A stretch of 64,000 nt of DNA, from contig JANXBW010000021.1 in assembly GCA_025060325.1 (NCBI GenBank), forward strand, positions 24,080-88,079. Direction: 5' to 3'. Below the pieces are notes generated by a model, which had not been told where the DNA came from, did no database searches, and worked only from the letters and a program-made list of their open reading frames with translations. Positions 18,967 to 27,412 of this stretch are shown here, piece after piece; positions within the stretch are counted from its first letter, which is position 1; every line of letters begins with the position of its first letter. Source of the stretch: Thermoguttaceae bacterium (GTDB lineage Bacteria > Planctomycetota > Planctomycetia > Pirellulales > Thermoguttaceae). A program made the position numbers and the translations under genes.

Positions 18967-21486
18967 TCACTTTGGCTGTGAAGATCGCCTCTCCGCGGAA
19001 CGGAGAGTTTCTGTCTTAGGATCTCGCGGCGCTGCCGGGGGCGGCTCCTGTGGTAAGAGGAATACCGGTGCTTGCTCCGCTTGCGGGGGAGGAAGAGGGC
19101 TTTCGGTCCCAAGGGTGGAAACCGCAGGGCCTATGGGACCAAGGGGGCCGGCCACTGCCTCGCGGAGAGCGATCGCTTCTTCAAGGTGGGGGTCAAAGTG
19201 GAGGGCAAGCTCGGCCAATCGGCGTGCCCGTTGACAATCGCCCGCTTTCCAAGCCGATTCCGCCAGGCGGAAGAATCGGCGGGCGACGTTTCGCCGGCCA
19301 AGGGGGGTGGATAGCTCGGCGGCTACAGCGAACTGCTGGTCGAAGCGGGCCTTTGCCTCCAGAGCTTGCTGCCAGGCTTCCGCATCGCCGATTATGTGCG
19401 GCGTGATAAGCACGATAATCTCTTCCCGGAGCTGCTGACTTGATCGGCTGCGAAACAACGCCCCGACCCAAGGGATATTACCTAGGACCGGGATTTGCGA
19501 GCCGCCCGAAGATAGTTCGTGGCGAATAAGCCCCCCTATGACCACCGTGGCTCCGTCGGGCACTAAGACATTAGTTGTCACCTGAGTGATGTCTTTTTGT
19601 GGCACGGTAAAACCGGCCAGCTCCCGCACATCGCCGTCGGAAAGCTCCGGGTGGACCTCCAGGCGAACCATCTTGTCCCCCAGCACGAATGGCCGGATGC
19701 GTAAAAGCGTGCCGGTGTCCAAAAATTCGACACTCTGGGAGGCGGCGGTTTCCGTGATAGTCGTGCTGACATAGCCCTGCTCTTTTCCGATCTGAATCTC
19801 CGCCCGATGTTTGTTGAGTACAAGAAGCCGTGGTGCCGCGATGACATTGGTGTCGCGAATCTGCTGCAAAGCCGACACAAAAGAGCTGATACTGCCGTCC
19901 AGAAAGGCTACCTTTAGCCCTGCGTCGAAACGAATATCGGCCAAAGAGGCCGGGGGATCTTCCCAGCCGAGGCGGAAGCGTGGACGGTTCCGGAAAAGTT
20001 CGAAGTTGATCCCAAGGGCATCCTCGTCGTTGAGTCGCACAGCGAGGATCATTGCCTCGATGGCAACTTGGGGCGGTTTTTTGTCAACTTCTGCCACCAG
20101 TTGATCAAGTCGGGCAAGGACCGACTCGTAATCGCGAACAATCACCACGTCGCCACCGGCATAGCTATCTCCGCCGGCTCGAGTGGCATCGGAGGCAATG
20201 CCGCTTTCGGCCGGGCTGGAAACGCTCACAATCCCCACGCCAGTAGTGATGAGTGGCTGAAGCAGGGCTTGGAGTTCTTTGGCCGAGACAAATTTGGGCC
20301 GATAAACTCGCAATCCCAGCCCGCCGTGGATTTGGTCCATTTGTTCACATTCCTCGGCTGTGCCCACGAAGATGTAACCCTCGTATTGGCGGGCCACATA
20401 GCCGGTGGTGCGAAGAATGGCCTGCAGGGCTGCCTGCCAGTCTAAATCTCGCAAAGTAGCGGTAATTGTGCCTTGGACAGACTTGCTGACTAAGATGTTG
20501 ACACCGGCCTGCCGGGCAAGGATAGTCAACACGGTCCGGATTTCTTCGTTGTCGATTTCGATAAGGAGGGGGGAGCCTAGAGCCGGTGGGCTTGCGGGCG
20601 GGGCGGTACCCTCCGGCGATGGTGCTCGCTCCTGTGCGACTGGACGGACCTTGACCCGACTGGACGGGGCGAGCAGCTGGGGACTAGCGGATTCCGCTCC
20701 GTCTTGTGGACTAGGCGGGGAGGGAGGGGTACTTTCCGGGGCAGGCGTGGGATTGCCTTGGCTTGGTGCTTGAAGGCGGTTGGATAAAGTGGGCATTTCC
20801 GCCTCGGCGATAGAGCGGGGGCTCGCACAAGCTTGATCTTGAGGTTCGGTCGGGACTAGGAGCACATTAGTCGGAGCATTGGGTGGTTCCGCCCCGGTGG
20901 TTGGCTGGTTCGCAAACTCCTCTTGGGGTGTCTGGCTCTCCCCGAGGTTTGGATGGGCAACCGGGTTTGTCGTGGATGAAACAGGCGGATCAGTATGGGC
21001 CCGAGTTTCGGCTAAGGCCACGGTCTTGCCAGTTGGAGACCGATCAGCGGGCGGCCCACCGGCGGATTCTCCTTGGCGGATTTCGGCTGCAGGCGGAGGT
21101 GCTGCGGGGGCGTCTGTCTGCGGGTCATCAGCAATTTCGGCCTTTAAGTCGTGGATGGAAGATCCAGGGGGCCGGCTGGAGAGGGAGCTATTTTCCGGAT
21201 GATGGAGCGTTAAGGCCGATTCGGCAGTGGACGAATCGTGGGAACGATTGATTATGTTGGGAGAAGGGGCGTTTTCTTGTAAAGCTCCTTGGGGTCTTCT
21301 GCCCCGTTTACCTTCCGCAAATATGTTGACGCGGTCAGCCGAGGTAGTGCACTGGCCGGCCGCTTTCGGCCCAGTTGAGTGGCGGAGGAATGTTAGCTCC
21401 GGCCCTTTCTGGCTAATTGCAAGGGCAAGGACAATCCCAGCCGCCACGGAAAGTATGCTAACGATAAGACTTATCCAGCGATTCAT
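18967..21486 (-). CDS. secretin, PilQ/GspD family
   Basis: An 839-residue outer-membrane secretin that should form the gated ring through which pili or folded proteins leave. After an N-terminal signal/anchor helix (about 5-27) comes roughly 280 residues of Pro/Ser/Thr-rich low complexity. Next is an STN/N0 domain (about 307-365, IEIDNEEIRTVLTILARQAG), then an N1-like part (RVYRPKFVSAKELQALLQPL). The secretin core covers about 535-700 and contains the signature VPDGATVVIGGLI followed by IPVLGNIPWVGALF and LREEIIVLITPHII. ATG 21486 follows GGAAG and is preferred over an upstream GTG without a site. The gene lies 115 bases after the PilP-like gene. The long N-terminal insert is unusual for the family and may span the planctomycete periplasm. 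Confidence 0.9.
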   Translation of the reverse strand: MNRWISLIVSILSVAAGIVLALAISQKGPELTFLRHSTGPKAAGQCTTSADRVNIFAEGKRGRRPQGALQENAPSPNIINRSHDSSTAESALTLHHPENSSLSSRPPGSSIHDLKAEIADDPQTDAPAAPPPAAEIRQGESAGGPPADRSPTGKTVALAETRAHTDPPVSSTTNPVAHPNLGESQTPQEEFANQPTTGAEPPNAPTNVLLVPTEPQDQACASPRSIAEAEMPTLSNRLQAPSQGNPTPAPESTPPSPPSPQDGAESASPQLLAPSSRVKVRPVAQERAPSPEGTAPPASPPALGSPLLIEIDNEEIRTVLTILARQAGVNILVSKSVQGTITATLRDLDWQAALQAILRTTGYVARQYEGYIFVGTAEECEQMDQIHGGLGLRVYRPKFVSAKELQALLQPLITTGVGIVSVSSPAESGIASDATRAGGDSYAGGDVVIVRDYESVLARLDQLVAEVDKKPPQVAIEAMILAVRLNDEDALGINFELFRNRPRFRLGWEDPPASLADIRFDAGLKVAFLDGSISSFVSALQQIRDTNVIAAPRLLVLNKHRAEIQIGKEQGYVSTTITETAASQSVEFLDTGTLLRIRPFVLGDKMVRLEVHPELSDGDVRELAGFTVPQKDITQVTTNVLVPDGATVVIGGLIRHELSSGGSQIPVLGNIPWVGALFRSRSSQQLREEIIVLITPHIIGDAEAWQQALEAKARFDQQFAVAAELSTPLGRRNVARRFFRLAESAWKAGDCQRARRLAELALHFDPHLEEAIALREAVAGPLGPIGPAVSTLGTESPLPPPQAEQAPVFLLPQEPPPAAPRDPKTETLRSAERRSSQPK

Positions 21487-21600
21487 GCCGCTTCCATGCT
21501 GCCGGTGCTTCCTGACTAAACTCACTCAATCGAAACCGGTCGACTCTCTTTTAAGCGGCCGCCCTAATGAGAAAATTCAGCCCTTTCCCCCAGTGGATGT

Positions 21601-22410
21601 TTACAGACTGTGATCGCCATGGCTTGCCGTCGCGGGGCGGCCGCCGATGTCAATCCGTATCCGGGGCTCCTTCGAGCCAACGGGAAGGCGAATGATGCGA
21701 TCTTCCTTTCGCAAGACAATTTCGCCCGGCTCGATGGCGGTTAGCTCAAATTCTTCCTCGCGCTCGCCTGTGCGGAGGGCAACACGCGGGGAAGGCTGGC
21801 CCGGCTCAAGGACTAGAAGACGATTATCCACCACAGCCGCCCGAAGGCCCTTGCTGATGACCACAGCGCGAACCACGGGCAAGGGTTGAGCCACGGCTGT
21901 CCCCTGCAGGCCGCCACGGGCGAGCTCCGTCGATGGCCCGGTAGGTTCTTCTGATGGTATGCCCGGGCACGACCCTTCCCTCGACGCCTCGGAGACCGGT
22001 GATTCCGCTGGCCGGAAGGGATTCTCCAGTTGACTTAAGTCGGGGAGCCCTGCCAGACTGGCCTGGGAGAGGAAGCGTTCCAGCTGGTCAATCCAGGGAA
22101 AACCCCCGGGTACTTGGGCATTTGTTTTGACGGGGGCCACGGTCCCCTGGGCCTGACCCAGTTGGCTGCCCCCTTTGGCACCGGCCGGGCCGGAGCCCGG
22201 TTCGCCGGTCGGATTGTTGACTTTGACGAGGCTGGCGGTCTGTTGACCGCCCATCAGATGCGTAAGGCGTGGTCCCCAAATGACCGCCGCCACAAGGAGG
22301 AGGACGCCAAGAACCGCGGCCTTTGCCGGTTGGAGGGCGACCTCCCGGCGCAGCCGACCGACGATTTCCGCTAACACTTGGTTGCCTAGCTCAACCTGAG
22401 AAGCCGACAT
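21601..22410 (-). CDS. PilP/GspC-like inner-membrane protein
   Basis: A 269-residue protein with a single transmembrane helix at about 28-48 (ALQPAKAAVLGVLLLVAAVIW) and a periplasmic part. A Gly/Pro-rich linker leads to a small C-terminal beta domain (about 175-260: VVRAVVISKGLRAAVVDNRLLVLEPGQ, EEEFELTAIEPGEIVLRKEDRIIRLPVG; quoted in part). This is the topology of PilP or of the GspC HR domain, which dock on the secretin. Its position directly before the secretin fits pilMNOPQ order. Sequence similarity is weak, so the call rests on context and fold impression. The ATG has no strong ribosome binding site. Confidence 0.6.
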   Translation of the reverse strand: MSASQVELGNQVLAEIVGRLRREVALQPAKAAVLGVLLLVAAVIWGPRLTHLMGGQQTASLVKVNNPTGEPGSGPAGAKGGSQLGQAQGTVAPVKTNAQVPGGFPWIDQLERFLSQASLAGLPDLSQLENPFRPAESPVSEASREGSCPGIPSEEPTGPSTELARGGLQGTAVAQPLPVVRAVVISKGLRAAVVDNRLLVLEPGQPSPRVALRTGEREEEFELTAIEPGEIVLRKEDRIIRLPVGSKEPRIRIDIGGRPATASHGDHSL

Positions 22411-22822
22411 CTTTTACAACTGCTTTGACCGTTTTCACCAGCCTAATGGGGGGAACTTTTTGGCAATCCCGGTCCTAAAACACAGATAGAGACCTCTTCT
22501 GCCGGGCCGGACTGCTACCACGTAGGTTGCCTCACCCCCGAAACCACCCAAGCCTTCGGCCAACCCGAGAATCCCCGAACTTTGTTTCCTGGAAAAGTTT
22601 AGCTTTTTTGCCGACAAAGGGCGTTATCAGACGGCGGAGCGTTCACGAGGTTGGTAAGATAAAACCGCAATGATAAGATGTTTAGTAAATCAAGAAAGTT
22701 TCTCAATTTTTTCGAGCTGCTTCGTAATAGAAAAACCTCCGAAGGAGCTGGTTTTTGGCCAACAGAGACGAGTGTTCGCCTCGACAAGCGAAAGATGTTC
22801 TGTACCTCGGCGGTGCCGCCCT
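22411..22822. other. spacer between pilO-like and pilP-like genes
   Basis: About 410 bases. A terminator-like hairpin lies at 22731-22756. An AT-rich stretch (about 22665-22720) could carry the promoter for the pilP-like/secretin half, but no clean -35/-10 pair is visible. Confidence 0.45.
22731..22756 (-). terminator. intrinsic terminator after the pilO-like gene
   Basis: Read on the minus strand, AAAAAC, CTCC, loop TTC, GGAG and GTTTTT make a stem with a 3-nt bulge that ends in a T-run. It starts about 66 nt after the PilO-like stop. The A/T arms make it usable from either strand. Confidence 0.6.
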
Positions 22823-23455
22823 TTATCTATCGGCAGCGTCGCCCGCTTTTTCCCCAATCACTTGAGAAAATTGCTCGCTTGAGTCTTGGTTTGTTTTTTC
22901 TTCGCAAATTGCCTCAATCTCTAATTCCTCCCCTTTTGGCTCCTTTGTGCGACAAGAAAGTTCCACGACGAAAGGTGCCCCCGGGTTACTCTCCAATTTT
23001 CGTAGAAACTGGACACACTGGGGGAAGGATCCTTTCCAGGTAATTTGGAGAGATTCGGCCGAGCTGCTAAGCGATGTTTCGCTGGTTTGGCGCAGTGGAG
23101 AAAGCTGGGTGAGGGTGATTCCTGTGCTGCTAGCGGCCTCAATCACGGTGGAAAGGAGGTCTAAACGCCCGCCGGATAGGCCAGCACTTGGCGTAACCTG
23201 CGCTAGGAGTCCCTCCGCCCGGCCAAGTGCCGACCTCAGGGAAACCACTTCAGCGCTCAGCCTGGCTTCTTCTTCCCAAAGATGGCCCGTCCGAGCCAGT
23301 TCGGCCCGAAGTCGGCTGATTTCTTTGTGGCGGGGCAATACCCCAATTACAAACCAGCCAGCGACTGCCCCCAAAGCGAGCAGGACCGCGACGATTTGTC
23401 GTTTCTCTTCAACCGGGAACATCTGTTGTCGTTTTTCCGTTCCAAGGGGTACCAA
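22823..23455 (-). CDS. pilO: PilO-like pilus alignment protein
   Basis: A 210-residue inner-membrane protein. One transmembrane helix lies at about 22-40 (IVAVLLALGAVAGWFVIGVL). A coiled coil follows (about 45-85, EISRLRAELARTGHLWEEEA), then a ferredoxin-like part with the typical LLSTVIEAASSTGITLTQLS and WKGSFPQCVQFLRKLES segments. This is the PilO/GspM plan. It pairs with PilN to form the alignment complex between the cytoplasmic PilM and the secretin. The start is TTG 23455, with CGGAG 5-9 nt upstream, or ATG 23422, which lacks a site. The gene is in order after the pilN-like gene with a 244-base gap. Confidence 0.75.
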   Translation of the reverse strand: MVPLGTEKRQQMFPVEEKRQIVAVLLALGAVAGWFVIGVLPRHKEISRLRAELARTGHLWEEEARLSAEVVSLRSALGRAEGLLAQVTPSAGLSGGRLDLLSTVIEAASSTGITLTQLSPLRQTSETSLSSSAESLQITWKGSFPQCVQFLRKLESNPGAPFVVELSCRTKEPKGEELEIEAICEEKTNQDSSEQFSQVIGEKAGDAADR

Positions 23456-23699
23456 AGCTGCTCCGTTTGTCGGTTAGCCAGTTCCCGTCTACCTGAGCTC
23501 GATCAAACTTTCGGATTAGCAAGTGGCCTGCCAGCAGTAACGCATCGACCTGTGAGTTGACAAATCTTCGCTTAATTCATCCTTCTGGGGAACCTCCGGG
23601 CCGAGCCGTCGGCCTTAAGGAGCCCTGCACTTAGTCGGAGGAAGACACCCGGAGTTTCCCTGAAACAGCCGAAATTCTTTCCGCCGGTAATTCACCTCC

Positions 23700-24437
23700 T
23701 TACAGTCCGCCCTTTGCAATTGCCTGACCGGGGTTTGTTTTGGCCTGGGCAACCGCCGATGGTAGGGGGTCAAGCGGTTCGGCAAGCGCGTGGGGCGACA
23801 GTTTCAAAACGATTTCAAACTCAAGGCACTTGGGGCGGCTTGGGTCTGCCTGGAGTCGAACGATTTGGACGCCGCCGGTAGCCGGGTGCCTCTCAATTTG
23901 CTTGACGTAAGCAACCAGCTGATCAAGGGACCTCACCAACCCAATAAGGCGCACCTGGGTGGCAGGCGGAGGTTCCTCACCCTGGGAATAGTCGACAGAA
24001 CCTTCCGATTGCATGGCTGGCCGATCGGAGGCAGAGCTCGCCGGGGACCTGGAGCGATCGGTGCCTATATGAATTTCCTCCCACCATAGATCCTTGGGCC
24101 GGATACTAGCAAGCCACGCGATGATGTCGCTTCGCCGTTGCCAAGCCGAACTTCGCAGAAACTCCCGAGCGCGGGCTTCGGCTGTTGCCAAGGCCTCACG
24201 CAGCCTTTTGCCTTCCGCTTCGAGCTCGGCTTTTCGCTTGGCAACATGCTGGGTCGCCGCGGATACCTGTCGCAGGCGGGCAAGCTCGTATTCCAGCCAC
24301 CACTGGACAGCCACGACTGCACCGGCCAGGATGACAACAACAAGACAGCGTGGCCGCATATGCCGGCACGCTTGGCACCGACGTTTATAATCTTCCGGAA
24401 GGAAGTCGATTTGGAATTCGGCGGTTTCGGGTCTCAT
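23700..24437 (-). CDS. pilN: PilN-like pilus alignment protein
   Basis: A 245-residue protein. The short cytoplasmic N-terminus contains the family-typical IDFLPEDYKRR, which in PilN binds a groove of PilM. A transmembrane helix follows at about 31-49 (LVVVILAGAVVAVQWWL), then a coiled coil (about 55-100) and a periplasmic alpha/beta domain (WLASIRPKDLWWEEIHI, QVRLIGLVRSLDQLVAYVKQIER quoted in part). The ATG overlaps the last 4 bases of the pilM-like gene (ATGA), indicating translational coupling. Residues 120-160 are a low-complexity insert. The C-terminal tail after about 225 is Pro/Ala-rich and probably disordered. Confidence 0.8.
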   Translation of the reverse strand: MRPETAEFQIDFLPEDYKRRCQACRHMRPRCLVVVILAGAVVAVQWWLEYELARLRQVSAATQHVAKRKAELEAEGKRLREALATAEARAREFLRSSAWQRRSDIIAWLASIRPKDLWWEEIHIGTDRSRSPASSASDRPAMQSEGSVDYSQGEEPPPATQVRLIGLVRSLDQLVAYVKQIERHPATGGVQIVRLQADPSRPKCLEFEIVLKLSPHALAEPLDPLPSAVAQAKTNPGQAIAKGGL

Positions 24438-25495
24438 CTGTTAACTTTCGACAAAGCCAGGCCCAAGGCGATGTCCCATCGACCTGGGATGCCTGCGGTA
24501 GGTGCATTTTTAAACGGCAGGAAGGGATTCCCTGCGCGCACCGGGACGCCTAGGCGCCGTGAGAGGACTTCTGCATGGTCGGCCGTTGCTTCCGCGCCGC
24601 TGAGGATGATTTCTCGGGGAGCTTGGCCGCGAAATGTCACCGAGCAGTAGCGAAGACAAAGCGCCACTTCGGCAGCCAGTCTTTCGAGCGGGGCGACCGT
24701 GGCCTGGGCAATAGCGGCCGAAAGTTCCGGGTCACGATTATCCTGTCGCCGATCACCTTGATGTCGACGCAAGGCGGCCGCCTCCTCTACTGACAGACCG
24801 AGCGACCGGGCCACCGCTTCGTCAAAATGCCCGGAGGTAACCTCCACGGATTTGACAAAATACGGTTGCTCGCGGCTTCCTGCGACGACAAGGGTGCCGG
24901 TTTCGCGAACACTCACAAAAGCGATAGGTTGTTGACGATCGGCCTCCCGTCGGAGCTGAAAGCGATAGCAGCGAAGAAGGGCTGCCGGATGCACATCGAT
25001 GCCCTGGCAGCGTAAACCTGCTTCGTCCACAACGGCAAGCTTGTGTTCAATTGCCTTTCGCTGACAAGCAAAAACGATAACTTCCTGTCGGATGTTCTCC
25101 CCTTGCCGCACCGTTCCGGCGGGAACATACCGCAGTTCCATTTCTTCTAGGGGATAAGGTATGCGGTTTGCCACTTCCGCGCACACCGCTGCGTCAACAT
25201 TGGCGGCGTCTTGAGGGAGGCGGATATTTTGGAGGAAAAGTTCGCCCGGGCCGAGACTAAGGTAAACATCTCTTCCGCGAAATCCCGCTTGCCGCCAGAC
25301 TTGGCGCAAGAATGCTGCTTGTTGATGAGAATCGACCGCTTCGCCGTTTACTTTTTCGCCTGGGGCAAGCCGGCGCTCTGCCAAGCGGATGACTTCAAGC
25401 CGGGCCAGATCCAGTTGCACGAGGCGAAGGAGGCCCGCCGCCCATTCGGCGCCGACTACGCTAGCTCTCTTACCGGTAAGTAGGTGCCAGATCAT
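24434..25495 (-). CDS. pilM: PilM-like actin-fold protein
   Basis: A 353-residue cytoplasmic protein of the FtsA/PilM type that binds nucleotide and anchors the alignment complex. Signs are the N-terminal VVGAEWAAGLLRLVQLD (phosphate-1-like loop, in which a typical glycine/serine pair is altered), MELRYVPAG, the central QGIDVHPAALLRCYRFQ, a phosphate-2-like ETGTLVVAG segment and the C-terminal EIILSGAEATADHAEVLSRRL (quoted in part). The gene follows the pseudopilin gene by 34 bases and overlaps pilN by 4, so gspH-like, pilM, pilN form one transcript. No clear ribosome binding site precedes the ATG. Confidence 0.85.
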   Translation of the reverse strand: MIWHLLTGKRASVVGAEWAAGLLRLVQLDLARLEVIRLAERRLAPGEKVNGEAVDSHQQAAFLRQVWRQAGFRGRDVYLSLGPGELFLQNIRLPQDAANVDAAVCAEVANRIPYPLEEMELRYVPAGTVRQGENIRQEVIVFACQRKAIEHKLAVVDEAGLRCQGIDVHPAALLRCYRFQLRREADRQQPIAFVSVRETGTLVVAGSREQPYFVKSVEVTSGHFDEAVARSLGLSVEEAAALRRHQGDRRQDNRDPELSAAIAQATVAPLERLAAEVALCLRYCSVTFRGQAPREIILSGAEATADHAEVLSRRLGVPVRAGNPFLPFKNAPTAGIPGRWDIALGLALSKVNR

Positions 25496-25529
25496 CGTGG
25501 CCCAGTTTTGCGTCCTTAGCTTTGAACAA

Positions 25530-26183
25530 CTACCGTGGTGGCGTTGTTGTGTAATTCCCTACCGGGGTGTCCGAAGGGCAAAAGGGTTCGCCGAGCTCAC
25601 AACGTCCCGTCACGGCATCCACTGTAAGCATAACCCGCCACTCGCGAGCACGTTGAGTTAAGCCCAGAACGATCGACACATTTTGGTCCCGATTAAGGCT
25701 GCCAAATGGAGTGAACTCGACCGCCGCTTGCGATGCTGGCCCGGTGGGAAGCACGGTCAACACTCGCGCAGTTCGGCCGGCTTGGGGAATGTCGCTTAAG
25801 CGAAAGGCAAGTTGTCCCTCCTGTTGGCCCCCGGCCGTAAACGGCAAGGAGACCGGCAGTCGGCCAGGGGGATCCGGCACGATCGTGTACTGGTCCCCAT
25901 CAGGTGCGAAAATGACGCGGTAGGTTTTGCCTTCCAAGAGGGCAAGACTCCGCGCCAAGGCCAAATCGGCGGCCAAAACTTCCCCCGCCACGCGAAGAAG
26001 TTCTGGCTCAGCGGTGTGGCTTGAAGGAATAAGAAGTCCCCCCGCCAGCGCAATGAGGACGATGACAATCAACAACTCGATAAGTGTCATTCCCGAATAA
26101 TGGGAGCCAAGCAAAAGATGAGCGCAAGCGGGGAAGCGGCGAGATAAATCGTGCGGTGCTTGAGGGCCCAAAGCAGTGAACAA
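25530..26183 (-). CDS. GspH/FimT-type pseudopilin
   Basis: A minor pilin. The type III signal is clear: HYSG cut before MTLIELLIVIVLIALAGGLL, with Glu at +5 and the hydrophobic N-terminal helix. A globular domain follows with the GspH pattern (EVLAADLALARSLALLEGKTYRVIF quoted in part; PLTAG/QEGQLAFRL; VEFTPFGSLN). The start is uncertain. A long frame opens at 26327, overlapping the preceding gene; TTG 26183 with AAAGGGA just upstream gives a 217-residue protein with a leader of about 30 residues. A shorter leader from a downstream TTG is also possible. First gene of the gspH-pilM-pilN unit. Confidence 0.8.
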   Translation of the reverse strand: MFTALGPQAPHDLSRRFPACAHLLLGSHYSGMTLIELLIVIVLIALAGGLLIPSSHTAEPELLRVAGEVLAADLALARSLALLEGKTYRVIFAPDGDQYTIVPDPPGRLPVSLPFTAGGQQEGQLAFRLSDIPQAGRTARVLTVLPTGPASQAAVEFTPFGSLNRDQNVSIVLGLTQRAREWRVMLTVDAVTGRCELGEPFCPSDTPVGNYTTTPPR

Positions 26184-26265
26184 GATCCCTTTGTGCGACC
26201 TTGGGAGTAAGGTGCGATGGCGGCAGGAAATCTCCGGTTGTGCCGAGCTTTGATGAAGCCCGGCA

Positions 26266-26523
26266 CTATTTGGTAGTGTCTTTGGCCTCAGCTGCCGCCA
26301 GTTTTCGGAGTAGCTGCACCTGTTCACGAATCAAGTCATTTTGCTCGCGCAGTAAAGCCCGGATCGCTCGGAGCTCCTGGATCATCTCCGCCCGCTGTTC
26401 GAGGGGATTAGCCAAGGTGGCGGGTGTTCGGGTTTGGGCCACCGAAAGCTTCCCAAAAAAGCCTAGCATAAAAGCCGCACAGGCAGCACCCACAAGAAGA
26501 AGAGCCGTCAACTTCCGCAGCAT
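26266..26523 (-). CDS. small exported coiled-coil protein
   Basis: An 85-residue protein. A signal peptide or anchor spans about residues 5-29 (LTALLLVGAACAAFMLGFF). The rest is a helical heptad-rich segment (EMIQELRAIRALLREQNDL, IREQVQLLRKLAAAEAK). ATG 26523 was chosen over an upstream ATG because AAGGGAG precedes it at 8 nt. It lies 82 bases before the pseudopilin start on the same strand and may be part of the pilus unit. No family is recognised. Confidence 0.6.
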   Translation of the reverse strand: MLRKLTALLLVGAACAAFMLGFFGKLSVAQTRTPATLANPLEQRAEMIQELRAIRALLREQNDLIREQVQLLRKLAAAEAKDTTK

Positions 26524-26884
26524 CGGAGTTCTCCCTTCTTGCAAATAATCATAGCGCATTGTGTTGCTCATTTACCGGCTTATTTTACCGGCCCTCCGGC
26601 CCGCCTTGCTTGTGGGGATTAAGCGTGTTTGCTTAGGGGCAGTGGTAAGTATTTTTAGTTGAGCGTATGCCCGGCCGGGTTAGCAAAATTCCGCGCAACC
26701 CCTAATCGTTTTACGAAGGGAGGACGTCGGAGAGGGCAGCAGGGTGTTTATTTTTGAGCACAGTGTCTCTTTTGGGCAACTTTGGAGCTGCGACTTTGTT
26801 TGCCATTTTGAGCCCTGGCAGAGGGTCGTGTCTGCGCCCTAAGTCATTTTCTTCGGAGGGGAACCTCTCGCTTGCGACACTATC
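26524..26884. other. intergenic region
   Basis: About 360 bases between dgkA and the small exported protein. No gene is seen; several short T-rich runs (TATTTTTAGTT near 26649) are present without paired stems. Confidence 0.4.
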
Positions 26885-27412
26885 CTACAGCGGCAGGCCG
26901 AGGACTCGGAGAAAGTGAACAAGAAAAAGTATAGTACCGATCAAAGCCACCCCAAGGGCCGCCACAAGGACTGCCCCACTTCCAATATCAAGAGCATCCC
27001 GAATCTGTGGATCATAATCGTTGCGAATAGCCCGAGCCAATCGCTCAAAAGCGCTGTTGAACATTTCCGCCGTCCACACCACGACGATACATAGTCCCAC
27101 AACCAACCATTCGACAAGGGACAGGCGGAAGACTGCCGCCGCCACTAGGGCAGCAATGGTAAACAAACCGTGCACAAGAAAGCTATTCTGGCCCCAAATC
27201 CCCAGAGCTACCCCCCGAAAAGCATCGCGGAATTTTTCCGGCCAAGAGCGTTTTCGCCGCCAAAGCGGCTCGAAACTCCCGGTCGGCGGCTCCGAGTGGT
27301 CTGGATCGACGCTTTCCGTTGATGGTTGCTCCCCTCGCTGCGGGGAGTGCTCGGAGTCTTGAGCGGACCAAGACATAATCGCGGAGATTTCAGCCGTTTG
27401 AACTGAGTTCAT
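26885..27412 (-). CDS. dgkA: diacylglycerol kinase / undecaprenol kinase family
   Basis: A small integral-membrane lipid kinase that phosphorylates diacylglycerol or undecaprenol. The 175 residues include an extra polar N-terminal 50-60 residues; the family core is about 120. The core begins KFRDAFRGVALGI. Three membrane helices follow (about 80-98, 102-120, 148-170). The signature Glu-x-x-Asn-x-x-Glu is visible in WTAEMFNSAFERLA, and the last helix is preceded by DALDIGSGAVLVAAL. The N-terminal extension is Ser/Glu/Pro-rich and may be an overlong start; no strong ribosome binding site marks any of the ATGs. Confidence 0.88.
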   Translation of the reverse strand: MNSVQTAEISAIMSWSAQDSEHSPQRGEQPSTESVDPDHSEPPTGSFEPLWRRKRSWPEKFRDAFRGVALGIWGQNSFLVHGLFTIAALVAAAVFRLSLVEWLVVGLCIVVVWTAEMFNSAFERLARAIRNDYDPQIRDALDIGSGAVLVAALGVALIGTILFLVHFLRVLGLPL

